Shown here: positions 19,023 through 28,573 of the stretch, in pieces
Layout of the letters: each line of letters opens with the position of its first letter
Position numbering within the stretch: position 1 is the first letter of the stretch
Source: Algibacter miyuki
GTDB taxonomy: Bacteria; Bacteroidota; Bacteroidia; Flavobacteriales; Flavobacteriaceae
Direction of reading: 5' to 3'
Assembly (NCBI RefSeq): GCF_030409805.1
Contig: NZ_JAUFQP010000020.1
Span: forward strand, 1 to 32,584
DNA: 32,584 nt
Program-made: the position numbers and the translations under genes
Notes under the pieces: model-generated
Told to the model about the DNA's origin: nothing
The model's database searches: none
What the model saw: only the letters and a program-made list of their open reading frames with translations

Positions 19023-20568
19023 CCTCAAGGTTAATATTCCAAATATTATCTTTTGTTTTTACACCATTAATAATATTGTTTACAGCTGTAATTGCGGTTA
19101 ACATAGAATGATCTTGATTGTTATATTTATGCATCCCGTTACGTCCAATTAAAAAGAGATTTTCAATCCCATTGGTAAAGCTTTTTATACTATCAAATTT
19201 GGAGTACGTTCCAAAATAAGCTGGATACGCTTTTGGCACTTTTATTATCGTGCTATCCACAACATCTTCGGAGTTTATAATATTGATACGATCTAGTTCC
19301 TCAATGGCAAACCGAATAAATTCATCATTATCTTTAATCCATAAATCGTCACCTTCGTCACAAAAATATTCCAGACCCAACCATGTTTTATTATCGTCGG
19401 CAACTAGATAAGGCGACCAATTATTAAACACCTGCAGACGTCCGATTTTAACTTCTTTCTCTTGAATATAAATCCAATTATCTCTAACCTCTCCTTCACT
19501 TTTGTTCAATTTAAATTTATCAAGAAGTAAGCCTACCGTAATAAAATCACGATATTTCAAACCTTCTGCAACATCTAAAATTTCCGAAGACACATCGGCT
19601 TTCATACTTCTTATTAAATGCTTTACAGGCATGGTCGAAAAAAAGTAATCACCTTTGATTTCTTTAACTGTTCCTGTGATTTTATCAGAATAACTAACGT
19701 AATCTATGGTATTATTTGCTGTTTTTATTTGATTGACTTCTGCATTAAAAATAACATCTCCGCCTGCTTTTTTTATAATATCCGTTACGGTTTCCCACAT
19801 TTGACCTGGGCCCAATTTTGGATACATAAATTGTTCAATAAGGCTGGTGTCTATATTTTTTTGTTCAATCGATTTATTTTTAATGAAAATCGATTTTATA
19901 ATATGAAGAATTGTTCGCGACATCGATAGTTTTTTGATACGCTGTGCTCCCCAATCGGCATCAATTTCGGAACATGGTACACCCCAAACTTTTTCTGTAT
20001 AATCTTTAAAAAACGTTTGATAAAGTTCTTTCCCAAAACGACTAATAAAAAATTCTTCAAGTGTTGTTATATTTTTTATGGGGAATAGTCTCACTAAAAC
20101 ATAAGTCCATCCAATTTTAACAATTTTCAAAAAACCTAATGATGACAACGTATTCCAGTTGATAGCTATTGGGTAATCGAAAAATTTACGTAGAAAGAAA
20201 ATACGCGATAACCGAGATCGGATAAGCATAACCTTATCTACCTTTTCCGGATCGGGACCTCCCGTAACCAATTTCTCTAGCAGTCTGCTTTTTAGTTTTT
20301 CGCTACTTGTATTAATTTCATCGCTAGACAGTGCGCCTTGAACGGGGAGTATATTCTGCCACCATTTCATCACAACTTCCGATTTTGAAAAAAACCGATG
20401 ACCGCCAATATCTATTCTATTGCCTTTATAAACTTCGGTTCTGGAAATCCCCCCTATTTTATCGGACATTTCTAAAACAATAGGTTTTATATCTGTACGC
20501 GTAATAAGTTCGTATGCCGCCGTTAATCCTGCGGGACCAGCACCTATAATTATAGCATATTTCTGCAT
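19000..20568 (-). CDS. Glf/protoporphyrinogen-oxidase-like FAD-dependent oxidoreductase
   Basis: This 522-residue flavoprotein has an N-terminal FAD Rossmann loop ([15 protein letters not shown], residues 6-20), then [26 protein letters not shown] (37-62), and a C-terminal FAD-contact segment [19 protein letters not shown] near residue 470. This layout is that of the amine-oxidase/UDP-galactopyranose-mutase-like group often found in surface-polysaccharide loci. The exact substrate cannot be read from sequence. The ATG at 20568 is preferred to an in-frame TTG just before it, since [14 protein letters not shown] is the standard N terminus. It lies 21 bases after mazG and overlaps the glycosyltransferase gene, which suggests a shared glycan-related role. 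Confidence 0.88.
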   Translation of the reverse strand: MQKYAIIIGAGPAGLTAAYELITRTDIKPIVLEMSDKIGGISRTEVYKGNRIDIGGHRFFSKSEVVMKWWQNILPVQGALSSDEINTSSEKLKSRLLEKLVTGGPDPEKVDKVMLIRSRLSRIFFLRKFFDYPIAINWNTLSSLGFLKIVKIGWTYVLVRLFPIKNITTLEEFFISRFGKELYQTFFKDYTEKVWGVPCSEIDADWGAQRIKKLSMSRTILHIIKSIFIKNKSIEQKNIDTSLIEQFMYPKLGPGQMWETVTDIIKKAGGDVIFNAEVNQIKTANNTIDYVSYSDKITGTVKEIKGDYFFSTMPVKHLIRSMKADVSSEILDVAEGLKYRDFITVGLLLDKFKLNKSEGEVRDNWIYIQEKEVKIGRLQVFNNWSPYLVADDNKTWLGLEYFCDEGDDLWIKDNDEFIRFAIEELDRINIINSEDVVDSTIIKVPKAYPAYFGTYSKFDSIKSFTNGIENLFLIGRNGMHKYNNQDHSMLTAITAVNNIINGVKTKDNIWNINLEDEYHEEK

Positions 20569-20589
20569 CAATTATTTTTTAATTAGCTC

Positions 20590-21375
20590 TTAAGATTGAC
20601 GAAAATACAACTTTGCTTCTTCCCAAAAGACATCCATTTCTGCCAAAGTCATATCTTTTAACGGTTTATTTAAGTCTTTCGCCTTTTCTTCAAGATACTG
20701 AAAGCGTTTTGTAAACTTTTTATTGGTGCGTTCCAATGCATTCTCAGGATTAATATTTTTAAAACGCGCGTAATTTACTAATGAAAATAAAACATCACCA
20801 AACTCGCTTTCCATGGCGTCTTGGTCGTTGGCTTCAACTTCAGCTTTAAACTCACTTAACTCCTCCTCTACTTTTTCCCAAACTTGATTTGGTGCTTCCC
20901 AATCGAAACCTACACCTGTTACTTTTTCTTGAATCCTACCTGCTTTTACAAGTGCTGGCAAACTTTTTGGAACACCTTCTAAAACACTAGATTTGCCTTC
21001 TTTAAGTTTTAAGTTTTCCCAATTTCGTTTTACATCTTCTTCATTTTCTACTTTTACATCGCTGTAAATATGCGGATGTCTATGTATTAATTTTTCGCAA
21101 ATAGAATTACAGACATCAGCAATATCGAAATCCTTGGTTTCACTTCCTATTTTTGAATAAAAGACAATATGCAACAACACGTCTCCCAATTCCTTTTTAA
21201 CTTCTTCTAAATCATTATCTAGAATAGCATCTCCTAATTCGTAGGTTTCCTCTATCGTTAAATGACGAAGCGTTTCCATGGTTTGCTTTTTGTCCCACGG
21301 ACACTGCTCACGCAATTCATCCATTATAGTTAATAATCTATCGAATGCTTTTAATTGATTTGCTCTAGAATTCAT
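20590..21375 (-). CDS. mazG: mazG, nucleoside triphosphate pyrophosphohydrolase
   Basis: This cytosolic protein hydrolyses (d)NTPs, including aberrant ones, to the monophosphate and pyrophosphate. The 261 residues equal the usual length of two-domain MazG (263 in E. coli). The first domain shows CPWDKKQT (25-32), EETYEL (42-47) and ELGD (62-65), which supply the metal-binding acidic residues; the second shows EELSEF (171-176) and EFGDVLFS (191-198). ATG 21375 (MNSRANQLKAFDRL) is chosen over an in-frame TTG 48 bases upstream because it matches MazG N termini. It is the first gene of the leftward mazG, FAD-enzyme, glycosyltransferase operon. Confidence 0.95.
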   Translation of the reverse strand: MNSRANQLKAFDRLLTIMDELREQCPWDKKQTMETLRHLTIEETYELGDAILDNDLEEVKKELGDVLLHIVFYSKIGSETKDFDIADVCNSICEKLIHRHPHIYSDVKVENEEDVKRNWENLKLKEGKSSVLEGVPKSLPALVKAGRIQEKVTGVGFDWEAPNQVWEKVEEELSEFKAEVEANDQDAMESEFGDVLFSLVNYARFKNINPENALERTNKKFTKRFQYLEEKAKDLNKPLKDMTLAEMDVFWEEAKLYFRQS

Positions 21376-21826
21376 TGAAAAATTAAAATTGAGGTTCTTT
21401 TTGGTAAAAATACTGTTTCTCAATTTATCTTTGCTCGAAATACTGCTATAACCAAGAACTATTAATATAAAAATTGCTTTAATCCAATATTATATTGCAT
21501 ACAATTATGCTCCTTAAAAAATAAATTCGATAAGAGGTAAACACTTATTATTTAATTAAAAAAACTATAGCAAACTCCAACACCATAATACCTTTATTTT
21601 CTAAAAAGTCTTCGTATAGTTGATAAAAGCTTAGACCAAAGCATAATCTTTCCTACACGATACCGCTTTCCCCGCTACTTAAAAAACTAATTTTATAATT
21701 AAAAATATTAAACGAAACATCTTACTTGTAATCTAATGACTACTAACTATTTGTGTTTTGTCTGTTTATTATTACTTTTAACCTAATAGACTCCCTAAGT
21801 CAACTATTAACCTAAAACAATTCACC
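21376..21826. other. Divergent intergenic region between mazG and the secreted-protein gene
   Basis: This 451-base AT-rich region has no credible ORF. It should hold promoters for both directions. A candidate for the rightward gene is at 21726-21755; I find no good TAnnTTTG box for mazG. A short GC-rich patch near 21660-21675 contains CCGC twice around TTTCC, with no known meaning. The same region is present inverted at 23244-23694. Confidence 0.6.
21726..21755 (+). promoter_or_regulatory. Candidate promoter for the secreted C1q-like gene
   Basis: TTG (21726-21728), a 19-base spacer and TATTTGTG (21748-21755) match the Bacteroidota pattern with one mismatch in the -7 box. The ATG follows about 70 bases downstream. 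Confidence 0.35.
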
Positions 21827-22510
21827 ATGTTCAAATTTTTTATTTTACTACTTTTAATTCTATTCTCAATTCTATCAACAGCACAAGTAGGAATTGGCAC
21901 AACAAACCCACAAGCCACTTTAGACGTAAATGGCACACTCAAAATAGACAATACGTTACAAGAAACAGAACTAGGAGTCATAAAAGATTCTATTTTGGTT
22001 ATCTCTAGATCTGGAATAATTAATACCCTTCCGGCAACAGAAATTTTAAAAGCAGCATTGCCCACCACTGTAAAAGCTTCTTTTTCTACTGGAGGCTCAA
22101 AAACATTAGCAATTGCACTTGGAGGAAAGTCTAAACTAACATTTAATAGTGAAGAAATAGACAGTAATGATGAATTTGATTTAACCACAAATACATTTAC
22201 CGCTAAACAAGATGGCATTTATATTGTTAGTGCACAAATAAAAATTGGATCAGCCATATCTGCCAGTACAAACTTTGGATTAGGCATTGAAAAAAACGGA
22301 ACGTTAATTACGGAAGAAAACTATCTCAGTGTAAGCGTTCTATCTACAAGTGTGTCTTCACCTTATAGAAGACTTTCAACCGCTGTAGAGTTAGTGAAAG
22401 ATGACACAATTACATTTATAGTAACCACCGGATTATTAAGCGTAGACGTTTTGGGAGATAAAAAAAGACAGTTTTTGCTCTATTTATCAAATAAGATAAT
22501 TCCATATTAA
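21827..22510 (+). CDS. Secreted protein with VGIGTTNP motif and C1q/TNF-like domain
   Basis: This 227-residue exported protein has a signal peptide at about residues 1-19 (MFKFFILLLLILFSILSTA), cut before QVGIG. The next segment, VGIGTTNPQATLDVNGTLKI, is a recurring beginning of exported Bacteroidota proteins that resemble tail-fibre or adhesin shafts. Residues from about 80 to the end, with FTAKQDGIYIVSAQI, FGLGIEKNG and RRLSTAVELVKDDTITFIV, look like the beta strands of a C1q/TNF-type jelly roll, which usually forms trimers. A cell-surface or secreted adhesive role is inferred, not shown. The gene is divergent from mazG and ends 6 bases before the hairpin at 22517. Confidence 0.82.
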   Translation: MFKFFILLLLILFSILSTAQVGIGTTNPQATLDVNGTLKIDNTLQETELGVIKDSILVISRSGIINTLPATEILKAALPTTVKASFSTGGSKTLAIALGGKSKLTFNSEEIDSNDEFDLTTNTFTAKQDGIYIVSAQIKIGSAISASTNFGLGIEKNGTLITEENYLSVSVLSTSVSSPYRRLSTAVELVKDDTITFIVTTGLLSVDVLGDKKRQFLLYLSNKIIPY

Positions 22511-22516
22511 ATCTAT

Positions 22517-22555
22517 AAAAAAGCGATTAAATTCAATGAATTTAATCGCTTTTTT
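22517..22555. terminator. Terminator-like hairpin at fold-back centre 2
   Basis: An A6 run, a 13-base stem (GCGATTAAATTCA with TGAATTTAATCGC), a single central A at 22536, and a T6 run follow the secreted-protein stop by 6 bases. The A-run/stem/T-run form is that of a natural bidirectional terminator. However, any fold-back centre is a hairpin by construction, so the right half of this stem could be the artefactual copy of the left half. Confidence 0.6.
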
Positions 22556-22561
22556 ATAGAT

Positions 22562-23243
22562 TTAATATGGAATTATCTTATTTGATAAATAGAGCAAAAA
22601 CTGTCTTTTTTATCTCCCAAAACGTCTACGCTTAATAATCCGGTGGTTACTATAATGTAATTGTGTCATCTTTCACTAACTCTACAGCGGTTGAAAGTCT
22701 TCTATAAGGTGAAGACACACTTGTAGATAGAACGCTTACACTGAGATAGTTTTCTTCCGTAATTAACGTTCCGTTTTTTTCAATGCCTAATCCAAAGTTT
22801 GTACTGGCAGATATGGCTGATCCAATTTTTATTTGTGCACTAACAATATAAATGCCATCTTGTTTAGCGGTAAATGTATTTGTGGTTAAATCAAATTCAT
22901 CATTACTGTCTATTTCTTCACTATTAAATGTTAGTTTAGACTTTCCTCCAAGTGCAATTGCTAATGTTTTTGAGCCTCCAGTAGAAAAAGAAGCTTTTAC
23001 AGTGGTGGGCAATGCTGCTTTTAAAATTTCTGTTGCCGGAAGGGTATTAATTATTCCAGATCTAGAGATAACCAAAATAGAATCTTTTATGACTCCTAGT
23101 TCTGTTTCTTGTAACGTATTGTCTATTTTGAGTGTGCCATTTACGTCTAAAGTGGCTTGTGGGTTTGTTGTGCCAATTCCTACTTGTGCTGTTGATAGAA
23201 TTGAGAATAGAATTAAAAGTAGTAAAATAAAAAATTTGAACAT
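22562..23243 (-). CDS. Secreted VGIGTTNP/C1q-like protein (pass 3 copy, one frameshift)
   Basis: This is the inverted copy of 21827-22510. It reads cleanly from ATG 23243 for about 195 codons, then loses one A near 22650 (TTTATAG becomes TTATAG), which brings an early stop. The pass 2 copy is intact and carries the description. Confidence 0.9.
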
Positions 23244-23694
23244 GGTGAATTGTTTTAGGTTAATAGTTGACTTAGGGAGTCTATTAGGTTAAAAGTAATA
23301 ATAAACAGACAAAACACAAATAGTTAGTAGTCATTAGATTACAAGTAAGATGTTTCGTTTAATATTTTTAATTATAAAATTAGTTTTTTAAGTAGCGGGG
23401 AAAGCGGTATCGTGTAGGAAAGATTATGCTTTGGTCTAAGCTTTTATCAACTATACGAAGACTTTTTAGAAAATAAAGGTATTATGGTGTTGGAGTTTGC
23501 TATAGTTTTTTTAATTAAATAATAAGTGTTTACCTCTTATCGAATTTATTTTTTAAGGAGCATAATTGTATGCAATATAATATTGGATTAAAGCAATTTT
23601 TATATTAATAGTTCTTGGTTATAGCAGTATTTCGAGCAAAGATAAATTGAGAAACAGTATTTTTACCAAAAAGAACCTCAATTTTAATTTTTCA
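23244..23694. other. Divergent intergenic region, inverted copy
   Basis: This is the same content as 21376-21826 in reverse. The candidate promoter for the leftward secreted-protein gene is at 23315-23344. There is no credible ORF. Confidence 0.6.
23315..23344 (-). promoter_or_regulatory. Candidate promoter for the secreted-protein gene (pass 3 copy)
   Basis: The minus strand reads TTG, a 19-base spacer and TATTTGTG, as at 21726-21755. Confidence 0.35.
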
Positions 23695-24480
23695 ATGAAT
23701 TCTAGAGCAAATCAATTAAAAGCATTCGATAGATTATTAACTATAATGGATGAATTGCGTGAGCAGTGTCCGTGGGACAAAAAGCAAACCATGGAAACGC
23801 TTCGTCATTTAACGATAGAGGAAACCTACGAATTAGGAGATGCTATTCTAGATAATGATTTAGAAGAAGTTAAAAAGGAATTGGGAGACGTGTTGTTGCA
23901 TATTGTCTTTTATTCAAAAATAGGAAGTGAAACCAAGGATTTCGATATTGCTGATGTCTGTAATTCTATTTGCGAAAAATTAATACATAGACATCCGCAT
24001 ATTTACAGCGATGTAAAAGTAGAAAATGAAGAAGATGTAAAACGAAATTGGGAAAACTTAAAACTTAAAGAAGGCAAATCTAGTGTTTTAGAAGGTGTTC
24101 CAAAAAGTTTGCCAGCACTTGTAAAAGCAGGTAGGATTCAAGAAAAAGTAACAGGTGTAGGTTTCGATTGGGAAGCACCAAATCAAGTTTGGGAAAAAGT
24201 AGAGGAGGAGTTAAGTGAGTTTAAAGCTGAAGTTGAAGCCAACGACCAAGACGCCATGGAAAGCGAGTTTGGTGATGTTTTATTTTCATTAGTAAATTAC
24301 GCGCGTTTTAAAAATATTAATCCTGAGAATGCATTGGAACGCACCAATAAAAAGTTTACAAAACGCTTTCAGTATCTTGAAGAAAAGGCGAAAGACTTAA
24401 ATAAACCGTTAAAAGATATGACTTTGGCAGAAATGGATGTCTTTTGGGAAGAAGCAAAGTTGTATTTTCGTCAATCTTAA
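23695..24480 (+). CDS. mazG: mazG, nucleoside triphosphate pyrophosphohydrolase (pass 3 copy)
   Basis: This is an intact inverted copy of 20590-21375 giving the same 261-residue two-domain MazG with both EExxE/D metal sites. The FAD-enzyme gene follows after 21 bases. Confidence 0.95.
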   Translation: MNSRANQLKAFDRLLTIMDELREQCPWDKKQTMETLRHLTIEETYELGDAILDNDLEEVKKELGDVLLHIVFYSKIGSETKDFDIADVCNSICEKLIHRHPHIYSDVKVENEEDVKRNWENLKLKEGKSSVLEGVPKSLPALVKAGRIQEKVTGVGFDWEAPNQVWEKVEEELSEFKAEVEANDQDAMESEFGDVLFSLVNYARFKNINPENALERTNKKFTKRFQYLEEKAKDLNKPLKDMTLAEMDVFWEEAKLYFRQS

Positions 24481-24501
24481 GAGCTAATTAAAAAATAATT
24501 G

Positions 24502-26069
24502 ATGCAGAAATATGCTATAATTATAGGTGCTGGTCCCGCAGGATTAACGGCGGCATACGAACTTATTACGCGTACAGATATAAAACCTATTGTTTTAGAA
24601 ATGTCCGATAAAATAGGGGGGATTTCCAGAACCGAAGTTTATAAAGGCAATAGAATAGATATTGGCGGTCATCGGTTTTTTTCAAAATCGGAAGTTGTGA
24701 TGAAATGGTGGCAGAATATACTCCCCGTTCAAGGCGCACTGTCTAGCGATGAAATTAATACAAGTAGCGAAAAACTAAAAAGCAGACTGCTAGAGAAATT
24801 GGTTACGGGAGGTCCCGATCCGGAAAAGGTAGATAAGGTTATGCTTATCCGATCTCGGTTATCGCGTATTTTCTTTCTACGTAAATTTTTCGATTACCCA
24901 ATAGCTATCAACTGGAATACGTTGTCATCATTAGGTTTTTTGAAAATTGTTAAAATTGGATGGACTTATGTTTTAGTGAGACTATTCCCCATAAAAAATA
25001 TAACAACACTTGAAGAATTTTTTATTAGTCGTTTTGGGAAAGAACTTTATCAAACGTTTTTTAAAGATTATACAGAAAAAGTTTGGGGTGTACCATGTTC
25101 CGAAATTGATGCCGATTGGGGAGCACAGCGTATCAAAAAACTATCGATGTCGCGAACAATTCTTCATATTATAAAATCGATTTTCATTAAAAATAAATCG
25201 ATTGAACAAAAAAATATAGACACCAGCCTTATTGAACAATTTATGTATCCAAAATTGGGCCCAGGTCAAATGTGGGAAACCGTAACGGATATTATAAAAA
25301 AAGCAGGCGGAGATGTTATTTTTAATGCAGAAGTCAATCAAATAAAAACAGCAAATAATACCATAGATTACGTTAGTTATTCTGATAAAATCACAGGAAC
25401 AGTTAAAGAAATCAAAGGTGATTACTTTTTTTCGACCATGCCTGTAAAGCATTTAATAAGAAGTATGAAAGCCGATGTGTCTTCGGAAATTTTAGATGTT
25501 GCAGAAGGTTTGAAATATCGTGATTTTATTACGGTAGGCTTACTTCTTGATAAATTTAAATTGAACAAAAGTGAAGGAGAGGTTAGAGATAATTGGATTT
25601 ATATTCAAGAGAAAGAAGTTAAAATCGGACGTCTGCAGGTGTTTAATAATTGGTCGCCTTATCTAGTTGCCGACGATAATAAAACATGGTTGGGTCTGGA
25701 ATATTTTTGTGACGAAGGTGACGATTTATGGATTAAAGATAATGATGAATTTATTCGGTTTGCCATTGAGGAACTAGATCGTATCAATATTATAAACTCC
25801 GAAGATGTTGTGGATAGCACGATAATAAAGTGCCAAAAGCGTATCCAGCTTATTTTGGAACGTACTCCAAATTTGATAGTATAAAAAGCTTTACCAATGG
25901 GATTGAAAATCTCTTTTTAATTGGACGTAACGGGATGCATAAATATAACAATCAAGATCATTCTATGTTAACCGCAATTACAGCTGTAAACAATATTATT
26001 AATGGTGTAAAAACAAAAGATAATATTTGGAATATTAACCTTGAGGATGAATATCATGAAGAAAAGTAG
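24502..26069 (+). CDS. Glf-like FAD-dependent oxidoreductase (pass 3 copy, one frameshift)
   Basis: This is the inverted copy of 19000-20568. One A is missing from an A4 run near 25828, so the C-terminal 80 residues (from [13 protein letters not shown]) lie in another frame. The pass 2 copy is continuous, so the break is probably a sequence error. Confidence 0.9.
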
Positions 26070-27518
26070 TTGGACTTATTTATGTTTTAATCCCTTATTT
26101 ATAGGTGCTTTTTTATGTTTGGTGCTTCTTGTTTTAGTGCTCCATCCTTATATTGCTTATGATGAAGCCTTGTGGGGCTATATTGGAAGAGCTTGGACGG
26201 TAAACGGGCTAGTTCCTTATTTAGGTACTGTAGAAAATAAAACACCTGGTATTTTGATTTTATATGCAATATCAGAATATTTTACTACCGGAAATTTTAT
26301 CATAGAACGGTTTATTGGGGCGCTTGCAGTAATTTTTTCATCATACTATTTGTATAAAATATGTAAACGGTTGCACAGTGAATTTGCCGGAATTATCGCA
26401 ATGTGTTTATTTACATTAACCTCGTGTTGGCGTGTTATGGACGGGTTCTCTTTAGCGCAAACGGAAACGTTTATGGTGTTTTTTAGTATTATTTCATTTT
26501 ATATTTTAATACAAGAAAACTCAAAATATACGTTAAACACTAGAGTTTTTATGGCTGGTGTTTTTTTGGGGTTGGCCATTTCATTTAAACAAATAGCAAT
26601 AACCACTTCAGCAGCCTTTTTTCTGTTTTATTTTATTAATTTATCAGAAGATAAAGGTGTTTCTAAGCGTGTGTTGGGAACGTTATACTTTATTATAGGT
26701 ATTGTTATTGGTGTGGCTAGTTTGTTTTTGGTGATGTCCTTTTACGGGGTTTCAGTCCAAGATTACCTAAGCGGTGCTTGGTATATTTTGTTAGATTCGG
26801 GAAGTGCTGCTCCAGATTTAAAAACACGCATGCTTAATTTTTTCAGAGTTTTTATAAGCTCTCGTTTTATTCTGTTTTATCTGTTCCTGTACTTGTTTAA
26901 ACTGCAGTATATTGAGTTGAAAAATAAATATATTGTCGGTATTTTAATATGGTTGGCCTTCGATTTTATCGGGGTTAACGCATCTGGCTATTATTATGGG
27001 CATCAAATAAAACAAATTTTTGCGCCTATAGTTATACTTTCAGCAATAGGAATCGCCAGTTTTGTAGAAAAGAAAAAGTATTTTAATTATAAAGACCATG
27101 TGTACATTGCGGTTCTTGTCGTTTTGTTTTTCCATACCTTCAATTCAAAAATATAGCAAGTGCTTTTGTAAAGGGAGATGTAGAGCCGTCAAGAACATTA
27201 GGGGCGTGGCTTGAAAGTGAAACAAAAGAATCAGATTACATCTATGTTTTAAGCAATGATCAGATATTGATTAAAGCGCTCTATTTTTCTAAAAGACGTT
27301 CTTCTAGTCAGTATTTTCATTCTATTTTTATAAATAGTGAGCAAAGCAATCAAGTTCTAAGTCGTGAGTTAAAAGAGAAACCCCCAGTGTTTCTTTTAAA
27401 AGAAACTTTGCCTGCTTTAGAAAACACGAAGTACAGTACAGATGTTATTGCGTTTATTCAAAATAATTATACTTTATATAAAGAGGAAAGTTATTATCAA
27501 ATTTTTAAACGTAATTAA
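26047..27518 (+). CDS. GT-C membrane glycosyltransferase (pass 3 copy, one frameshift)
   Basis: This is the inverted copy of 17550-19022. One T is missing from a T6 run near 27131, which gives an early stop at 27156 after the last helix; the soluble C-terminal part continues in another frame to TAA 27518. The pass 2 copy is intact. Confidence 0.88.
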
Positions 27519-27615
27519 GCTCGGTTTTAAAGGTGTTGAGTCGCGTTTTTAATGCCAAAATAAGCCTGATTTAATAGCTTGGTTTTTTTATTTCTGATTA
27601 TCTTAACATGGATAA

Positions 27616-27647
27616 TTTGCCATTAGGGCTTGTTTTTCTTATATTTG
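27616..27647 (+). promoter_or_regulatory. Bacteroidota promoter of the proline operon (pass 3 copy)
   Basis: TTTG (27616-27619), a 20-base spacer and TATATTTG (27640-27647) match the consensus exactly. Transcription should begin near 27652. Confidence 0.7.
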
Positions 27648-27651
27648 CACC

Positions 27652-27753
27652 ATGGTAAAAGGCATACATGAGAAAAGAAATATCAGAATCTTTAACTTCA
27701 ACTTTCTAGTTTTTAGAAATCAGTCGGAGAAATTCATCCCTCCTGCAGTTTAG
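27652..27753 (+). CDS. Possible leaderless upstream ORF, 33 codons (pass 3 copy)
   Basis: The ATG is 5 bases after the -7 box, at or next to the expected first base of the transcript. The frame ends at TAG 27751-27753. The peptide is basic and of unknown family. Placement is the only support. Confidence 0.3.
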   Translation: MVKGIHEKRNIRIFNFNFLVFRNQSEKFIPPAV

Positions 27754-27886
27754 CGCCCAACCAATTTTCTTACCCAATTTTTAAACGTTAATTATTTACT
27801 TATTAGTTTATAAGTGAATAAATTTTTGCGTTTATGCATTTTTCAATTTACCTAAAATTAGGTGTAATCACAAATAATATCATTTA

Positions 27887-28324
27887 ATGACTATTACAAC
27901 TTTTGATGCCTTTTCGAGGTTATCAATTAATGATATATCACGAATTTCAAGATTTTTACATGAGCATTCAGGTGAATTTACTGACACCAAAAGTGCAATC
28001 AGAAAATCGATTATGTATGCAGCAAAAGAAGTTGCAGGCCTTGGCGGTTACGTTTTTGTGATGGAAAATGAACATGATATTTTAGGAGCCATAGTTGTCA
28101 ACAGAACAGGTATGAACGAGTATTTAGCAGAAAACATATTGGTATATATGGCTGTTAAAACCGAATATAGAGGTAAAGGGATTGCACAGAAGTTAATAGC
28201 ACATACCATAAAATATTGTGATGGCGATATCGCTATACACGTTAATAAAGATAACCCTGTTATAGCATTATTTGAAAAACAAGGGTTTAAGTCAAGAAAT
28301 ATAGAAATGCGATTGGTACGATAA
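27887..28324 (+). CDS. GNAT-family N-acetyltransferase (intact copy)
   Basis: This is the intact 145-residue version of the gene broken at 16744-17180. The acetyl-CoA loop YRGKGIAQKL (94-103) and the closing NKDNPVIALFEKQGF are in one frame here. The start ATG 27887 lies in a stretch without a Shine-Dalgarno sequence, as is usual in Bacteroidota. The 63-residue gene follows after 24 bases. The substrate is unknown; a link to proline metabolism is suggested only by operon position. Confidence 0.9.
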   Translation: MTITTFDAFSRLSINDISRISRFLHEHSGEFTDTKSAIRKSIMYAAKEVAGLGGYVFVMENEHDILGAIVVNRTGMNEYLAENILVYMAVKTEYRGKGIAQKLIAHTIKYCDGDIAIHVNKDNPVIALFEKQGFKSRNIEMRLVR

Positions 28325-28348
28325 TCCATTTTAGTAAAAACAAAATAT

Positions 28349-28540
28349 ATGAAAATTATACAAGTAAAACGAAATACAACTTATGAAAAAATACACACTG
28401 TAAAAATGGGAGAATTAACCTCGAAAGTTATTTATATCAAAAAATATTTGTTCGGGTTGCCTATAAAAACGCTTCATAAATATAGAGAAACGTATTACGG
28501 CGAGATCAAGGATGATAAAGATTGTATGCTTTTTGTATAA
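28349..28540 (+). CDS. Small basic hypothetical protein (pass 3 copy)
   Basis: This is an intact inverted copy of 16528-16719, encoding the same 63 residues. It is unrecognised; see that entry. Confidence 0.6.
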   Translation: MKIIQVKRNTTYEKIHTVKMGELTSKVIYIKKYLFGLPIKTLHKYRETYYGEIKDDKDCMLFV

Positions 28541-28573
28541 AAATAATTAAACATTAATAAAAAAATATAATAA

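Larger units (their letters stand above)
12488..22535. repeat. Left arm of fold-back palindrome 2 (rest of pass 2)
   Basis: This is the inverted partner of 22537-32584 around base 22536. Paired landmarks are the stop of the secreted-protein gene (22510 with 22562), the mazG start (21375 with 23695), the proC start (16494 with 28574) and the proA start (14903 with 30165). The coordinate sums stay within a few bases of 45072, so this arm and its partner differ by only a few indels. Confidence 0.97.
27519..27886. other. Proline-operon leader region (pass 3 copy)
   Basis: This is the inverted copy of 17181-17549, read here in the sense direction. After the promoter, the presumed leader contains a hairpin at 27703-27719 (TTTCTA/TAGAAA, 5-base loop), a 12-pair AU-rich hairpin with one G-U pair at 27792-27821 and a 6-base loop, and ACCTA/TAGGT at 27850-27863, only 23 bases before the GNAT start. 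No known riboswitch is recognised. Confidence 0.55.

Noticed and set aside
19618..19929. 103-codon ORF opposite the FAD enzyme
   Set aside because: It is antisense to a well-supported flavoprotein, with a composition typical of a shadow frame.
21778..22218. Antisense ORF of 146 codons over the secreted-protein gene
   Set aside because: It lies opposite a gene with a clear signal peptide and known motif. Its appearance in both copies comes only from the duplication.
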